Virus record (IMG/VR): IMGVR_UViG_3300042691_027299
Span: 1 to 64,000 of that record
DNA length: 64,000 nt
From: a virus
Direction: 5' to 3' (one strand)
Under the pieces are notes generated by a model. It was not told the origin of the DNA and did no database searches. It saw only the letters and a list, made by a program, of their open reading frames with translations. Numbering within the stretch: the stretch's first letter is position 1; each line of letters begins with the position of its first letter. Positions 63,236-64,000 of this stretch are shown here, piece by piece. A program made the position numbers and the translations under genes.

Positions 63236-63583
63236 ATGATCGGCGACACCGTATTGGATAACGGTCTCTCTGTTATCGCCAAGACGCTTTCAAAGATCGA
63301 CATCTGCGAGCGCGAGCCGACTTCCTTTGCCGACATCCAGGCCGCAAGTCTTGGCTCGGTCACGGGTGCTTTCAAGGTCTCCCGTATTGAGCCGTGCAGC
63401 GAGGGCCGCAAGGTCACGGTGGACGGGGTTGAAGGCCAGGCGTCCCGACAAGGCCGCCCGCAGTATTGGGCGCTCTCCGGCCAATCGCAACTGCTGGCCA
63501 CGGGTCAAATCACGGACGCCAAGTCTGTAGCCCCTGGCGTGCTGTTTCGGCTCCCCTCGCTTGAGGTCGAACTTCTGCGCTAA
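63236..63583 (+). CDS. 115-residue hypothetical structural-cluster protein
   Basis: Starts at ATG 63236 (MIGDTVLDNGLSVIAKTLSKIDICERE). Mixed alpha/beta with two cysteines. It sits between the giant ejection protein and the fibre-associated gene. No counterpart is found in unit A at this position. Function unknown. Confidence 0.6.
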   Translation: MIGDTVLDNGLSVIAKTLSKIDICEREPTSFADIQAASLGSVTGAFKVSRIEPCSEGRKVTVDGVEGQASRQGRPQYWALSGQSQLLATGQITDAKSVAPGVLFRLPSLEVELLR

Positions 63584-63601
63584 CGAAAGGACAGATTTGC
63601 C

Positions 63602-64000
63602 ATGACGGCAATTTCCGACACAACCGAAAACGCCATCCTCAATCTGGTGTTCCGGGCCACCGCTTGGGCCAACTACGCAGACAACGCGGCAACATCGCCG
63701 GAGACAAATATTGTCGTGGCAGGGGCCACCGCCGATTACACCGACACCGGCACTTTGTCTTCGAACGAGGTCACTTACACGTCTTATGCTCGCGTGAACG
63801 TCGCTCGATCGACCGGCTGGAACGCCGCGTCGGGTGGTTCAACGTCGCCAGCGGCAACGATCAGCTTCCCGGCTGGTACGGGTGGCTCCGGCACAATGAC
63901 ACATTTCGCAACCGGCAAGAGCGGAGGCGGTGCGGCGGCGGTGCTTTGGTACGGCACAGTCAGCCCGAACATTGTGACGGGTAACGGCGTCACGCCGCAG
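63602..64000 (+). CDS. Fibre-associated structural protein (copy 2, partial)
   Basis: Starts MTAISDTTENAILNLVFRAT at ATG 63602 behind AAAGGAC and is still open at the window edge (133 codons). It matches the 6839 protein almost residue for residue; DNA is roughly 85-90 percent identical with one perfect stretch of more than 50 bases (63640 region). It marks the point where unit B re-enters the gene order seen in unit A. Confidence 0.8.
   Translation, partial: MTAISDTTENAILNLVFRATAWANYADNAATSPETNIVVAGATADYTDTGTLSSNEVTYTSYARVNVARSTGWNAASGGSTSPAATISFPAGTGGSGTMTHFATGKSGGGAAAVLWYGTVSPNIVTGNGVTPQ

Overview
The window is entirely temperate bacteriophage DNA, with no recognisable host chromosome genes. 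The likely host is an alphaproteobacterium: the phage carries a GcrA-type cell-cycle regulator, DNA is GC-rich, and the phage genes (ERF recombinase, DUF1376 replication protein, NusG-like protein, podovirus-type tail and ejection proteins) resemble those of phages of that class. I found no CRISPR array, insertion sequence or intact tRNA gene.

Layout. Unit A (1 to about 21.7 kb) holds, left to right: the end of an early/middle operon (small zinc-ribbon and basic proteins, a NusG-like protein), a small/large terminase pair and portal, fibre-like and repeat-rich structural genes, a tail fibre, a lysis cassette (tail-anchored lysozyme, nested Rz/Rz1 spanins), a leftward operon of about 14 small genes (14.8-18.9 kb), a rightward operon of seven small genes (19.0-21.2 kb), and a 50-nt 3' fragment of tRNA-Lys(CUU) that looks like an attachment core. 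Unit B (21.7 kb to the right edge) begins beside this core with a leftward operon (GIY-YIG-like protein, tyrosine integrase, excisionase-like protein, HNH nuclease, lambda-type exonuclease, ERF annealing protein). Next come a lambda-like immunity region with four matching operators, a rightward operon (Cro-like, GcrA, replication initiator, putative helicase loader), a second copy of the zinc-ribbon/basic/NusG block, and a 1.6-kb inserted gene cluster. Unit B ends with a second, unrelated terminase/portal set and a complete podovirus head-tail module: scaffold, capsid, T7 gp11/gp12-like tail tube proteins, a gp14-like protein, an 1101-residue ejection protein with two peptidoglycan hydrolase domains, and a 3475-residue polyvalent protein.

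Blocks at 0-3 kb and 31.0-36.2 kb, and genes at 6839 and 63602, are diverged homologues in the same order. The simplest reading is two related prophages in tandem at one tRNA-Lys site, the window starting inside the first and ending inside the second. Unit A has terminase and portal but goes straight to fibre genes, with no scaffold, capsid, tail tube or ejection genes, so it is either a deletion derivative or a capsid-dependent element. An assembly join of two related phages is the main alternative.

How the genes work together in unit B: the repressor and Cro-like protein share operators controlling a leftward operon (recombination, excision, integration) and a rightward one (replication and host cell-cycle control). 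The NusG-like protein sits at the end of the early block and just upstream of late genes, suiting a late antiterminator. The late operon makes a podovirus whose ejected proteins carry peptidoglycan hydrolase, zincin-like and ADP-ribosyltransferase-like domains. Several regulator genes appear to be transcribed as leaderless mRNAs.
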